From Rotaria macrura (lineage: Eukaryota > Rotifera > Eurotatoria > Philodinida > Philodinidae), in contig OENT01000714.1 of NCBI GenBank assembly GCA_900239685.1, forward strand, positions 18,829 to 82,828: 64,000 bases of DNA, in the 5' to 3' direction. Below are positions 1 through 12,922 of the stretch, one piece after another. Made by a program: the position numbers and the translations under genes. Below the pieces are notes generated by a model that was given only the letters and a program-made list of their open reading frames with translations, searched no databases and had not been told where the DNA came from. Each line of letters starts with the position of its first letter. The first letter of the stretch is position 1.

Positions 1-2836
1 TTTTGTGGCATACCATATGCCGTATAAAATTATAACTAGTCTTGAATGAAAATTGAATTCTTGATTTGAAACTAACTAAGAGTTAAATTATGAATGAATT
101 ATACAGTAGAATAATTAAGACAAGGATTGACAGTGAAACAGTAGAAGACATCTTTCAATTAAAATGGAGGGCAAGTCCGTTGTATTCTCGTTGAAAAACT
201 CACTTTTTATTCTATCTAGATTCTTCGGAAAAAAATTGAGTAACTCATCGACATAACGGAAGAAACAGCTTGTGCACTAGAAGATCGAGTAGGATCTTGA
301 CTTTTGAAATGCAAGCACTCATTTTATTCTCAATCATAGCTCATCCTGCAGTATATTTTAATATATAAAAGACACTGAACATTTCTACATGCTCACAAAG
401 CATGAAAATGCAAAAATTAGATGAAAAAAATATTATTTCCATGATTTACTTTAAAGGTATCTTTCGAATTACTACACAAATAACTGGAATTTAGTTATCA
501 GACGGTAAGTAAAATTTTTGTACATATCTATGTACATCGAACATTCAAATGACAATATAAAAATGATTAGATCGAATAAAGAATGAATGTAATAGATGTA
601 TATTTTTAAGTATTGTTGAATATTTTACTATTAGACTGCGGCAAAAGAATGAAATTCCATATTGAAGATGCGCGAATAATGATTGACTTCGTGAGACTTA
701 CCCTCTCTCTGCTACTGAGCAAATTCAAGTTGAATAATTCTCATTCTCAAGTATTTCTGTTGCGGCAGCTACTCTATCATATATAATTAATCAATTACAG
801 CTAGAGTTAATAGAAAAAAAAACAAATTGAGAATTGATAAAAAAGAATAAATTTATATTTGAGAGATCAACACAGTCAAAATAAGAAAATTAGCATAATT
901 CATTATCTTCACGAAAGTTCTTTCTCCCATCGTCATTGTTCATTGAAAATCCATTGAAATGCTCCATCGTTTGAATCTTAGCAGAATGAGATTTTTCGCT
1001 CTTAACTCTTTTTATTTTCTGTAATGTGGGGAATTTTCTCTCTGAGTCATATGATCGATTCAAATTCGTTCAATGGCAGAAATCTATGAAAAAGATGTTA
1101 AAAAGCTATCAAGACAAAAACTCTGCTGCTATTAGGATTACAGTGATACCAATTCAGTGAATGATTAGCAGAAAAGCATAAATTTATGTCTTTAGTATTG
1201 TTCTTGTCCTGCAGAGTTCAAAATTTTTATATCACATGTTTTCAATCAGATTAGGGCAGGGGACGTGCCAGAATAGAATAGAAAAGTATCTTGTGGCCAT
1301 CTCTAATGTAAAACTATTGCTCATGATAACAAATCTAAAAGCAACTAATGAATTAGTCTGTTCAACACTCTTATGAGTTTTTATATTGTCCATAATTCTT
1401 ATCCAATGTTTTCGCATATGCATTAAAACTTACTTTCATTTGACAAACATAACATCATACTGGTACATGAAATATAGTTTACATGCGCAAATAATGTGAC
1501 ATTTCTGTAGATATGTAAAGACTACAGAATCGATTCAAATAAAATAAACAGATCTAATCAATTTTGTTGACTTCATCTATTGAACATGAGTATTTCAGTT
1601 GAAATTTAGGAAAATGATTTTACATGCAAATAAAAAGAATTATCGTTTTCTTTTGAAAAGAAAATATGAAAATCTTAAAAATAACTTGTTATATATCCCT
1701 TGAATAAGCAACGGTGATTTTTATCTTCAACTGAGAAAGAAACTTCAATGCTATCTTTGTTGACTATATCCGAGTGTACTTAATAAGTAAATAAGATGTT
1801 GAAACTTATTTCAGAAGAATATCTGCGTACTTATAGTTTGTGGTAGATAATAAATTAATCAAACAAAGATCACCTGAGCAAAGTACTCACAGCGCTTCAA
1901 CACTAAAACCATCGCGTGATATTCAACAATTACCTTTGAAAATAATCTCTCAAGTTACACTTACTATTTAAGATAATATATTTCTTTTGTTACTGAAATA
2001 TTAATTAAATCTTAGCTAAAATAAACGTATTCAAATCAAACTCAATCGAAAGGTTAGATTTTATTTAATGTGATTTATATGTGTTGTTATTGTCTTTCAT
2101 AGAATTCGAACGGTGCTATGCTTTTTGATGATCAGTCATGTTCTGTCGAACAAACAGAAGATTCTCAATTCATTATCTATCTTGAAATGCCTTTCCCTCT
2201 TTTTTTCTTCTTCTCTATGATGATACTTTAGATGAAGTATTTCAATCTATACAGATAATCAAATTCTTATTTCTGAAATAATTAACAAATATTTATGGAA
2301 ATAAAAAAAAAGATACATAAACAATAAATAGAAAGAAAGTAAAGATTTTTGAAAAACAATAACAACAATGATAAACTAATGAGAATAGTTATTATTGTTG
2401 AAATTCGACAGAAAAAAAAAACAAGACAGTCATAGAAAACTGTACGTTGACAAAGTTCTTTTGATTCTTCTTTATCATTGAAACAATATATTTCATTATT
2501 TGCTAGAGTAGGACACATGTTGTTGAATTATGTTATACATTGTATTCAAAAGAGAAAAGAAGACAAACGAAGACTTATTCATCGCTTCAAGTTCTTCATT
2601 ATTTATCTTTGCTTTCATTTCGATTTCTATCTATTATTCAAGAGTTGATACAAGGTGAATAAATAAGAAGAAAAAACGAAAAATAATCTAGAAACAATGT
2701 AATACTAAAGACAGAAGAGGAAACTTTATTATTGTAGTACTTCTTCCATGTTGTAAAAGTACATAAATTTCAATTTAGAATCTAAGAATGAAAATATAAA
2801 TATCTACCTCATATTTTATGGTTTATCTTCAATTTT
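1..2836. other. AT-rich region without recognised gene
   Basis: I see no convincing coding exon, tRNA or transposon terminus here. The reading frames are short, are rich in Phe, Ile, Lys and Asn as expected of AT-rich noncoding DNA, and lack recognisable motifs. The last few hundred bases presumably hold the promoter and 5' UTR of the gene that follows. Confidence 0.6.
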
Positions 2837-2932
2837 TTGATAAAAGATTACACTATATACATATACATATATATTATCGTCAAACACACTTTTTCTATTT
2901 TATCTAGTAACCTCTCTCACTTACATAACATC

Positions 2933-4198
2933 ATGAAGGCTGTCGGCGATTTTCCACCGGATCGACAAAGTTTTAAAGCCGGCATTGAAGATAATATTGG
3001 ATCATGTATTATTGCCTTAATGTCGTTTTTATCCCTAATGTCAGCTTTGTTTTGGCCCTACATTAAAATGAATAAAGTTTTATCAGATCATTTAATTGAT
3101 ATGACATCATTTAACGATTATCTTGTTGTTAATGTATTTGTATTTGTATCATACACATTGCAATATATATTGACCGCTGGAATATTAGAATTGACAAATC
3201 CAAAAGGTTTTAAATCACATTTATTAACTGTTGAACAACGAAAACAACGAAATAGACAAATACGAAAAGAATTAACATTAGGTATTGTTGCTATGTTCGG
3301 TACGTATATGAATAAATGAATAGAGTTCTATTTTTGTTCAAAACATTCAAGAAGCAAACGAAAAGTAGATTAGTAAACGTATGATTTATTTGTTTGTTTT
3401 TTTCTTGTAGGAAACACAACATATGCTGTAGCATGGATGTATTTTATTGAACCCAATTTGTGGACAACAAATTATTTTGTGTATAATAAATATACACTAT
3501 TATGGTTTATTTTGAATGTTCTTGTGTATGGTTTCATATTTGATTCTTGGTTCTATTGGACACATCGAGCATTACATGAGTCACAATATTTATGGGATAA
3601 AATTCATACTACTCATCATGCATTTAAAAATCCATCAGCTTTTTGTCAAGATGCTGTTCATCCATTAGAAGGTCTTGTACAAGGTATTAAAAAGAAATTT
3701 TCCTGCAGTACTATATCATTCTTCTTTTGTTTTTATTTTGAAATTCAAAATAAAAGGTCCAGTGGGTCACTACCTAATTGCACTTGTTATGCCTGTTCAT
3801 CCGATTGCATTAGCATTTTTTGGTTTATTTACTTCATGTTTTGCTAGTAAGTCGATTTAGATTTAATCTATTGAATTAAATGATTTTTCTTTTTTTGCAT
3901 CTAGTTGCCGCTCATGATGGACGTTTAGGAGATTTAAATCATCATTATGCTCATCATAATAAAGGTAATGTTTCTATATACTTATGTTAATCAGATGATA
4001 TTAAATTCTTTTGTTTTCTTTTCTTTTCAACATTTTTTCATCTCTACAGGTAAAGGTCGTTTACAAAATTTCAATTATGGCCTGTATTGGCCACTATGGG
4101 ATCGTATATGTGGAACCCGTTACAGTGATGGTCCTAATACAAATGATGTCAATCATTCACCAAAGATAAAAGAGCGAACGAAGAAAAAGTTCACATGA
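2933..4198 (+). CDS. Sterol desaturase / fatty acid hydroxylase superfamily membrane enzyme
   Basis: Five exons: 2933-3299, 3411-3683, 3757-3846, 3905-3964 and 4050-4198. All four introns are GT-AG and the frame joins cleanly, giving 312 residues. Family knowledge: these ER membrane di-iron enzymes use O2 to desaturate or hydroxylate sterols or fatty chains. The three histidine boxes are visible: HRALH and HTTHH in exon 2, and HYAHH in exon 4. The stretch around AVHPLEGLVQG and the ending LYWPLWDRICGTRY resemble C-5 sterol desaturase (ERG3/SC5D) more than alkane hydroxylases. About four or five hydrophobic segments are present, as usual in the family, and the length is normal. I chose the ATG at 2933 (MKAVGDFPPDRQ); an in-frame ATG at 2837 would add a low-complexity Tyr/Ile stretch that looks like 5' UTR. 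The substrate cannot be read from sequence; cholesterol 25-hydroxylase-like or bacterial-type desaturase relatives remain possible. Confidence 0.9.
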
Positions 4199-5382
4199 TT
4201 TATTCTATCCTCGTTCAATTCGTCTGTCAAATTTTATTCTTTGATCCAATTCGACAATGAATATACATGATCCACATACACAATACATTGCATGTCTAGG
4301 TGTACATGGTGATCATCTGTCAACATCCGTTCTCGCTTTCTCTCTCTTTTTTCTTCTATGTTAATCCAATTAATTGTAATAAAAAAAACACATATTAATG
4401 ATTGCTCTTTTTGACAATAAATCTTTTTAATATCTTTCCTTTGATATCTAGTATGCAGTACACATGTTGTTATGCATACAAATAAAAAGAACAAAAACTC
4501 CATGTTTATACTTGCGCGGAAGTAAAGACGAACGAGAGATAGAATAGTACCGAAAGAAAAAGAAAATCGAGTAAACAAAAAGAAAACAATGAGTTATTTT
4601 AAGGAACAAATAAAATAGCAGAGAAAAACAACAGTAATAACATTGATAAGAAATAAGCGAAGAAAAAAAGAAAACGAACCCGAGCAAAACCTGAGATATA
4701 AAATGAACAGATGCGCATACGTGAAAGTGACTAACTCTTTCCATGATAACAAAAAACAACCGGTTCATTCATTTCTATGTTATATTATCAATTGTTAAAT
4801 TAATTGCAACCAATTACACGATGCTGATGATGATAATGATGACAAAACTAATGATGATGTACTGTTATCAGAAACTCAGATACAGTATTAATAATTACAG
4901 GCAATCAAAGTTTTTATATAGTTGGCAATGATATTTACAATAGAAAAGAGAAAGGAATGTACACACAAATATAAATGTATATATATACATATATGTGTGT
5001 GTGTTCTATGATAGAATTAATAGAGGAGAAGAAGAAACCGGTGAGAAAATTCGCTCGGTATTGGCTATTATATAATCGTGTATGTTTGAGAAATAAACGA
5101 AAAAAAAACAATTCGTGATCAGTGAAGACATAAAGTTGGGAAATCAATAGCCAAATATACGAAACAAACACAAGTCGGGCATAGAAGAACGAAGCAAATA
5201 CTTGGACAGACATTGTCTGTTACTCATTAAGGCAAACATAAAAAACAAAAAGAAAAAAAGAAAAACTAACAAATAAAACAAGTGATATATATATATATAA
5301 ATTGCGTTTCTTTTTCTATTCATAATAAAAACAAAACATTGAAAGTATTTTCACCTGGTTAAATTAGTCGATTCTTTGCTTT
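4199..5382. other. Convergent intergenic region
   Basis: The desaturase gene (+) and the polyglutamine gene (-) end toward each other here. The stretch holds their 3' UTRs, a short run of ATG/GAT trinucleotides near 4820-4860 and short TA-rich repeats near 4975-4990 and 5287-5300. I see no additional gene. Confidence 0.5.
4378..4421 (+). promoter_or_regulatory. Candidate poly(A) signals of the desaturase gene
   Basis: Two AATAAA hexamers, at about 4378 and at 4416-4421, lie roughly 180-220 bases past the TGA at 4196-4198. They are the first clear ones downstream. Their use is inferred. Confidence 0.4.
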
Positions 5383-6400
5383 TTATAAATCATGAATACT
5401 AACTTCCATGGGTGTGCGATCGTATGTATTCGAAGAATAGCATGAAGGATGCGGTGATCCACTTCCACTACTATGATTTGTTGTTGATGCATTGACACCG
5501 AATACACTTGATGATAGAAACCATGATATACTACGATTTGGTGATGATGTCGCTTGAATTGGTGAATCATTTATTGGTTGTGGTATTGCTATATTTATTG
5601 ATGATGTTGATGCTAAACGTGAGAGAAAATTTGATTGAATTTGAACAGTTGGTGTCGATGGTGAATCCATAAGATTTTGTTTTTGTTGTAATTTAAATGT
5701 ATGTGAAAACCGTTGTGATTTAAGACGATGCACAGCTTCTTTAATCAAATTACCTTCATCGATTAAACGTTGTAATAAACTTGGTAAACGTGGTTTTTTC
5801 TTTTCAATACTACTTATACTGGTGGATAAATTTATATGATATTTATTATTATGATTATGGTGATGGTGATACTGTGGACGATTTGATTTATGATGAATAT
5901 TTGTTGATTTCCATGCGCCTGTTGATATTGATGAATTATTTAATGTTATTGATGAAATATCATCAGTATTATGTAATGGTTCGATGCTACTCGATTGTAA
6001 GCGTTTTAAATTAGCTGTCGTTGTTGATGACAATACTTCTTTTTGTTGTTGTTGTTGTTGTTGCTGCTGCTGCTGCTGTCGTTGCTGATGTTGATGCATT
6101 ACACCAAGATGTCGACGATAACTCGAACGAAATCGAAGTATTTCAGTTAACTTATCCTAATGAAGGGAAAATGACGATGTTTAAAAGATGAAGTAAGTTT
6201 TTCGTTTTCCTATTTTTATTATTTACCAATAATAAGTTTAATTCTGGTGTTGAAGTTGATGATTCAATATTAGTTTCGATATCATTCGACATGATTGGTA
6301 ATGCTGGATGAGTATCAATTGAATCATTTACTAATGTTGATGGAACATGTGATGTACGACCGACAGAACACATTGGTAATGTATATGAACGTTCTTGCAT
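5383..6400 (-). CDS. Polyglutamine, Ser/Thr-rich protein of unknown function
   Basis: Two exons on the minus strand: 6400-6227 (58 codons) and 6156-5383, joined over a 70-bp GT-AG intron in phase 0, giving 315 residues. I do not recognise the family. The start at 6400 is supported by a TAA directly before it in frame. Visible parts: an N-terminal Ser/Thr-rich stretch, a short basic segment (EILRFRSSYRRHLG) at about residues 63-76, a run of about a dozen glutamines encoded by CAA/CAG, a His/Asn-rich stretch, and one region with real helix character (RLPSLLQRLIDEGNLIKEAV, then HRLKSQRF) that looks conserved rather than low complexity. The C-terminal third is Ser/Pro/Thr-rich. There is no signal peptide or membrane span, so a soluble, largely disordered cytoplasmic or nuclear protein is likely (inference). 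The Gln run is a potential site of length variation. Further upstream exons cannot be excluded. Confidence 0.7.
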
Positions 6401-9400
6401 TTAATTATCAAATAAAACGAAGTAGAAATATGATTTCACAAGAGAGAAGAAAAAATTGAGACGAGTGCAAACTGACGGTCAGTTGTCACCGTCGATGAAC
6501 ATCAATGTTTGTTATTTTTTAATGTTGTTTTCTTTTTATCTAAAATACAATAGACAGAAAATCCTAATAGACAATAAATCATAATTAGAAGAATTCAGTA
6601 ATACAATTGCTGGTTTATGTATTTGTTGCCAGTTGGCAACAACAGCAACAGAAGTAATAAACGTTAAAGAAGACATCGAAAAAGAATAGTCATAACAAGA
6701 AGAGGCGTTAAGCGGCATGATATAAAGCAAATTTTTTTCTGGTTTATTTTTAATCTAAATAAACATATTTATTACAAGAAAAAAGAAAAGGTTGTGTCAT
6801 CATAAGATAAGAGCATAAATTTCACAGAAGATTTTTTTTTTTGAAATAAAATAAAAGAATTGAAGTCAAAAAAAACTAATCTATCACATATCAATGTCTT
6901 AATATTTGTTAAGTTTTGAAGTATATAAATAAGCTCACTCAAAGTAAACCGATGTATATGTATGTATGCATGAATGTATGCATGTATGTGCATGTGTGCA
7001 CCTACGAAAATCAATTTGACAATTTTACTATTCACAACTCGCACTACACAATTGCTTCGTTTTCTCTCTTCACTCGCTCACTCACACATACTCACCCTCT
7101 CTATTCTATTTTTATATATATTTATTCGTGGTAGTATTATAGATGCCGTCGACGCCGTCATCGCCGCTGCGGCATGTCTTTGTATGTCTGAAAACAACGC
7201 GAACGCATGCACATACACACATACATCTTACTGCTGCAACAACCGGAGCAAACGAACGAGAGAGCAAACCAATTTCTATAACAAAAAACGCCAAGTACAC
7301 GACAGAGAGAAAAATGTATGCGAGAGAACAAGAATTATAAAGTACAACAAAGTAACAAGCAAATATTAGATTTAAAACTATAGAAGTTTTAGATAGATCA
7401 TCGACAAAAACGTCAAAGTAACATCTGTTACTGCGAAGAATATTTATGACTACGTTTGACAAGATAAGTGCCTCAGATATATGTACGCTACTTCTAATAA
7501 TCATTGTATGTGTACCAAGACATACACGTCACAAGTGGCATGGCGTTATTGCTAGTACTGCAACCACTATAGAATTCGCTTTCTCTCTGTCTTTCCTTTC
7601 TCTGTCTGTGAGTGTGTGTGTGTATGTGTATTCCTTTATTCTTTTTCTCTAGGTCTCTTTTTCTTTTTCATTTAATCTTTTTTCGCACACTTCCTGTATG
7701 CTCGGAAGATGATGAGGAGGAGAAGAGACACATACGCACATACAAATCACTGGGCAGTATTATACTATAGCAAAAAAAAGGAAAAAAAAGGAAGAATAGA
7801 ATAGAAATAAATCAGATGTGCACGCACTCACACATATCAATCATTTGACAGCTTCGTAGTTTGGAAAACAGAAACATTTAATACGTATGTTTCTCTTGAT
7901 TGGCAGTATGCCAATATAGAACAGAAAGAAAGAACACAATAAATTATCGAACAATTTTTCGTTCTTTAAAATCGATTGTTTCCTTTATGAAATAATATAT
8001 CTGCCTCGTTTATGTATGTGGAGTACAACTTAATGTTTGACAGATTGTATCAAATGCGCAAAAAGATAACAAGTAAGAAAAAGCCGAACGATCAAACACA
8101 TACATATTCATGCAAACTTGGTCTCCTGCCAATAAGTCCATATACGCAGAGGCTATATAAATATATGTGTATACATAGATGTATTCATATATACATATCT
8201 ATTCTGTGCATGACTGCGTGCAATACACCAAGAGAAAGGAAAGCAGCTCATGCTGTCAAAAGAAAAAAAACGAACGATAACTTGAGTGTGTATATATATA
8301 TATATATATTTAGTTGATTCGTCTCAAACGTATGTCTTTATCTTCATTTAAACTTACTCGTTAGGGAGGGTTCAACTTATTGGTATATTAAGATGTATAG
8401 ACATTGATTCACATTTCAATAGATGAAATGTAAACGAGCTTGGTATAGTTGAACTCTTTTCTAAATGATGAGAGAAGGCGATGAACGAGTCGTAATGGGA
8501 AATCGAATAGGCAGTCGAGCAAAAAGAGAGAGAGTTAACGATCGACCCGCAATCACCAACAGAGTAATAATGTCTTTTGCTTAGTAATCGATCATAAAGA
8601 ATGTTCACATATGTTTAATGGGGTGAGAGAAAGTCAATAGAAATCAAATGGTTATCGTTTTGGCTAATGATATATTGAAATAAGTGCACATGAACTATTC
8701 TGCTTAAAATTTTCATTACACCTGTACGCAAACTAATGAAATTTTTCAAAGAAGAATTCATTAAAAATACTAATCACATACATACATTATTCATAAATAA
8801 TCTTATAATGGGAATATTATTATCGTATTATTTATTTTTGAAACCTATCATTGAATTAGTTCGATACTAACGAGACAGTATTTTTCGGTAGAGTAATGGG
8901 AAAAGAGAGAAGAAAGAGAAAAAGACGACAGCGAAGAATGAAAGAAAACCATGCTCGTGTCACCTTTCTGTTCTTGACATATTCCTAACACTTCGCTTTG
9001 CAATGTGATAGACGCCAAAACGAATGAGCGAACGACAAAAACAAGCTGCAACAAGCATCAACAGCCTGAATGACACTGTTGGTAGTAAATAAGGCAAGCG
9101 CACATATATAAAGTAAATTTACACAAGGCACACACATGCACTCGCCAAATGTTGTATAAATTGAAAAAGATGTGAAGAAAGAAGAAGAAAACAGAATCTG
9201 AATTACAATTGATAACTAATAACACACACACACATATCAATCTGATGAGAACCCATGACTTGTTTGATAGTGATGAGATCCATGTTTTATACCTACTATC
9301 AGCAACGTGACAATGATGCAATCGCTTGCACTGAATTGAGCATCATTAGTATCGTAAATATGACTCTTTAAATAGAGAGAATATGGAATGCCCGCGCGTA

Positions 9401-12400
9401 CACACACACTTCTATCGAGATGGACGATGACTTCCACTTCTTTTTCTTGTCTGTCTTCATTTCTTTTCTGTCTCTCTTTCTCGCTTGCTTTTTTACTTTG
9501 ACCAAAGGGATTTCATTGACAAACGCACACACATTCAAGAAGAAAAAAAAACTAGGGGAAATTGCTATGACTATATCCGGCACAAGAAATGCATGTGTCC
9601 CTTGTGTGACTACTATCGGCTTATCTTATGTTTTATCTCATCCATCCAAGGTGGATCTTCTATACTATATGTCAAGAGGGACAAAGAGATAGAGACAAAC
9701 GAAGAAAAAAAACGGAACGGGAAAGGCCATTAAGAATTGTTGCTTGGCTTGGAAGATGCTACTAATTGATGTCATGTAAAAGAAACACAAGTACGAGCGT
9801 ACAGGAAAAAAATGCACGTTATAATTCTCCTTTTTTATGTGACTTCTATTACTACTTAGAGATGCATTTCTAAGTGTATACAACACATTTTTACCGGAAG
9901 ACAAATGAGCTGACACAAGCTAAAAAAAGAAATCATGTAATAAAGACTTTGTTTTTTAAGTACCACAAAAAAAAGAAGATGACAAGTAAAGATATATATA
10001 TATATATATGGCATGAAAGTTGAAAGACTTGATATATTACTTTTGTTCTTCTTGATTCTTTTTTTCCAAAGATGAAGAAACTCATTAAGATAATGTTGAT
10101 GAATTAATGAAATCGATTCAGTCTTTGTCCTCGTAAAAGCTAATTTCATTCTTATGATTTGTTTTTAAAGAATACATTAATACTAGTAAATGACAAATTT
10201 CATCATGACAAACATATGCCATTGAATGGGTAATTAGTCTTCTAGTGTGAAAGATAAAAACTATACATGTATAGATATATTATATGTATATTATATATAT
10301 ATATATATATCAATGACATTTTTCAACAAGTTAGAAATCTAGACTTCATCGAATTTCCTTTTTCTCCTTGTTCCTAATTATCTACAGAAAGAAATAACAA
10401 TCATCTTATCTTATATATCACTACTTACATAGATAAATTAGAAATTCATGTCATCAAAATAGTTTATTTATATATTTATGCAGAAAAAATATAATTATTG
10501 GCATTAGAAAAGGAAAATTTGATTCATCTTATTTTAATAATTAGTGTACGATTGAAAAATGAATTCCTAACAATGCTATTTCACCTTGTTTTGTTTTCTA
10601 TCCTCTTGAGGAAAAGGGAAAGGATTAATGTATTTGTATAAATGTATATATATTCCAGATTGATTCAACCTCAATGATGATGATAGTGATGATGGAATCC
10701 ATACTGGCCTTGCTTTTAGTTATCTTGTCAAAGGAAGCGAAGCAAAGCAAAGCCTGATTAGCAAGTAATCATACGTCGTCATCGTCATCATTTGTTTACA
10801 AGAAAAAAAGAACTCGACGACGTACGTAGGCACATAGAAACACATACATTAAAGGACCTAACATTTATCATTATCATCATTTTCTTTTTCTTTGAAATGA
10901 AAAACGAATTAGGCCTGCTACTTCTTTTTTTTTTAATATAATAATGGCACAATCGAATCGATAGATTTCTATAATGGAAAACCTTCTTACGATGAAAATA
11001 TTTCCTTCAGGCAATCGTACAATATACATGTCATGAGCAAAAGAAACGAAACAGATAAACAAACACATGCAAGCACTTCATCTCTTATCTTTGCACATCT
11101 ATACCGGCGCCAATGGGTTTCGCCGTATGTGATAGATAGAGTACAGCAAGAAGCTCGATGTTGTTTACAGATCGATGCACTAATTGGCACGCACATGCAT
11201 ACAACATTCACTAGAGAGATAGTTAAATAGATGGATAGCTGATCGGATGTGATGCGACGAAGCCAGTGTTGCACAAACATACACTTTCCTTTCTTATCGC
11301 CTAGAGGCGGGCATGCATCAACAAGGGTGGGGCTTTTTACCAGAGTTCGATCTTCATCGTATTTAGACATTCATCGACAGAAAAAAAAAGAAAATCATGT
11401 TTGATGGAATGAAAAAAAAGAACTAAAAGACCCATACGTAATGAATATCAAATTTCGATGATTGTTAAATGTCACTTCGACTACTTGTTAAAACTAGATG
11501 AATGCCATTGAGGAAAAAAAGCGACTAGAACAAACATGAGATTGTAGTTTCATCAACTAGACATCGTGTTATTCTTCGGTGTTTGCTATGCAATATATAT
11601 ATATATATATATAAGAAAAACAGTAACCTACAGCTAAAATGCTATCAATTGATTGTTTCAATAAGAAAAAAAAGACCGATAGACTTGTTTTCCTTACTTG
11701 TAAATAGCAGATTATATATTCAAAAGATAACGAATTATATTGCGTACTTTATCAGCAAATCTCATTTACTATTAACTAAGAGAATAAAATTGAATATAAA
11801 TTGTATAATAAATGAAAGGAAGATTGTATCAACAATGAGTGTCCCGTTCTTTTCCTACTACGTTTATATAAGTCTAATAAGAATTCTATGACTGAATTTT
11901 AATATCTAGATAGCTACTTTTTTCCTATAATTAACCTAAAATTACTTTTGAATGTTTCCTTTTCATTCTTCTCGGAAATATTTATCTAGGGTTATTTCAA
12001 TTACAAAAGAAAAACATTTATAAAAAGGATGTAATTATATTACATGTAATCATAGAAAAAAACGTCGATATTTCCTCAAGAAATTTTCCCTCGATATTGA
12101 AGACTGCATCGAAAAAAATGCTCGATTTTATTGAATTACGTAGACTTGATTCTTGACTTTCCCTAGTCAAACATACAAAATAACACAGAGCAGTATTTTT
12201 AAGAATACTTTTTCTTTCGACTTTGAGATCCAACTACTCATAGCCTTGTCTTACTGGAGTTTTTATTCTTTTGGTTGATACGTATAATAGCTTAGATAAA
12301 AAGATCAAAAAATATATTTTTTTTTGTGCTATTTAAGTTAAGTTGAAATATCGATGATGAATATATAATTACATTTAATGACCGAAATAAATCTCACTAA

Positions 12401-12850
12401 ACATTGATTTATTGCTCGGTTTTTTTCTTTGATTGTACATAAATTTCCATTAATTTATGACATACAAAAAATTCATTGCATGTTGATGAACGTAAAAAGG
12501 AATCGGTCTGATCAGAATATTCTTGTTCGTTATTTTAACGAAAGAACTATCAAATGAGGGAACTATGAATAGAAATCGATCTTTCTACTAGCGTTAATTG
12601 AAATATTTAGATTGTTTATTCTTTAGAATAGTTCATGAAGTAAATTTTACCATGAATACTTAAGGGAAATGATCCTACACTCACTATATAACTATATATA
12701 CATGCACATGATCATTAACATTGCTAAGAAGTAGTAGTCATCGATTGTAGTTTTTTCTTTCTCCTTCTCTTGTTAGACGAAAGATTCGATGATATTACGA
12801 AATTTCTCTCAAGAATTATGAAATTATAATAATTTACCTTTCAAAAAACC
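6401..12850. other. Gene-poor region rich in microsatellites
   Basis: This 6.4-kb stretch carries many short simple repeats: TGTA/CATG runs near 6955-7000, GT runs near 7608-7630, and TA runs near 8288-8310, 9990-10010, 10265-10310 and 11591-11613. GA- and CA-rich tracts occur throughout. The frames in it are dominated by these repeats. A possible 5' exon at 11281-11370 (-) is given under findings. It could be a long intron or upstream control region of the polyglutamine gene, which lies on the same strand downstream. Confidence 0.45.
12843..12848 (-). terminator. RNA polymerase III T-run terminator
   Basis: Reading on the minus strand, six Ts follow two bases after the tRNA discriminator base. 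This is the usual pol III stop and supports the tRNA as a complete transcription unit. Confidence 0.8.
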
Positions 12851-12922
12851 TATCGGTGCCGGGATTTGAACTCGGGCCGAGGCATTTAGAGTGCCTTATC
12901 CTAACCACTGGACCACACCGAC
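12851..12922 (-). tRNA. tRNA-Glu-like gene with anticodon CTA (putative amber-suppressor tRNA)
   Basis: On the minus strand the 72 bases fold as a cloverleaf very like eukaryotic tRNA-Glu. The acceptor is GTCGGTG/CACCGAT with a G-T pair at the end, followed by TG linker bases. The D arm is GTCC-AGTGGTTA-GGAT and the anticodon stem AGGCA/TGCCT is perfect. The variable bases are CGGC, the T arm is CCGAG-TTCAAAT-CCCGG, and the discriminator is A. The anticodon loop is CTCTAAA, so the anticodon is CTA, where tRNA-Glu(CTC) has loop CTCTCAC. The internal promoter is good: A box TGGTCCAGTGG and B box core GTTCAAATC. One A-C mismatch in the T stem is the only stem defect. It may be an expressed suppressor tRNA or a tRNA-Glu copy drifting to a pseudogene. 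No intron and no encoded CCA. Confidence 0.85.

Noticed and set aside
6772-11370. Numerous frames of 60-130 codons in the gene-poor region
   Set aside because: Composition follows TA, CA, GA and TGTA simple repeats; there are no domains or consistent splice sites, apart from the one candidate exon listed.
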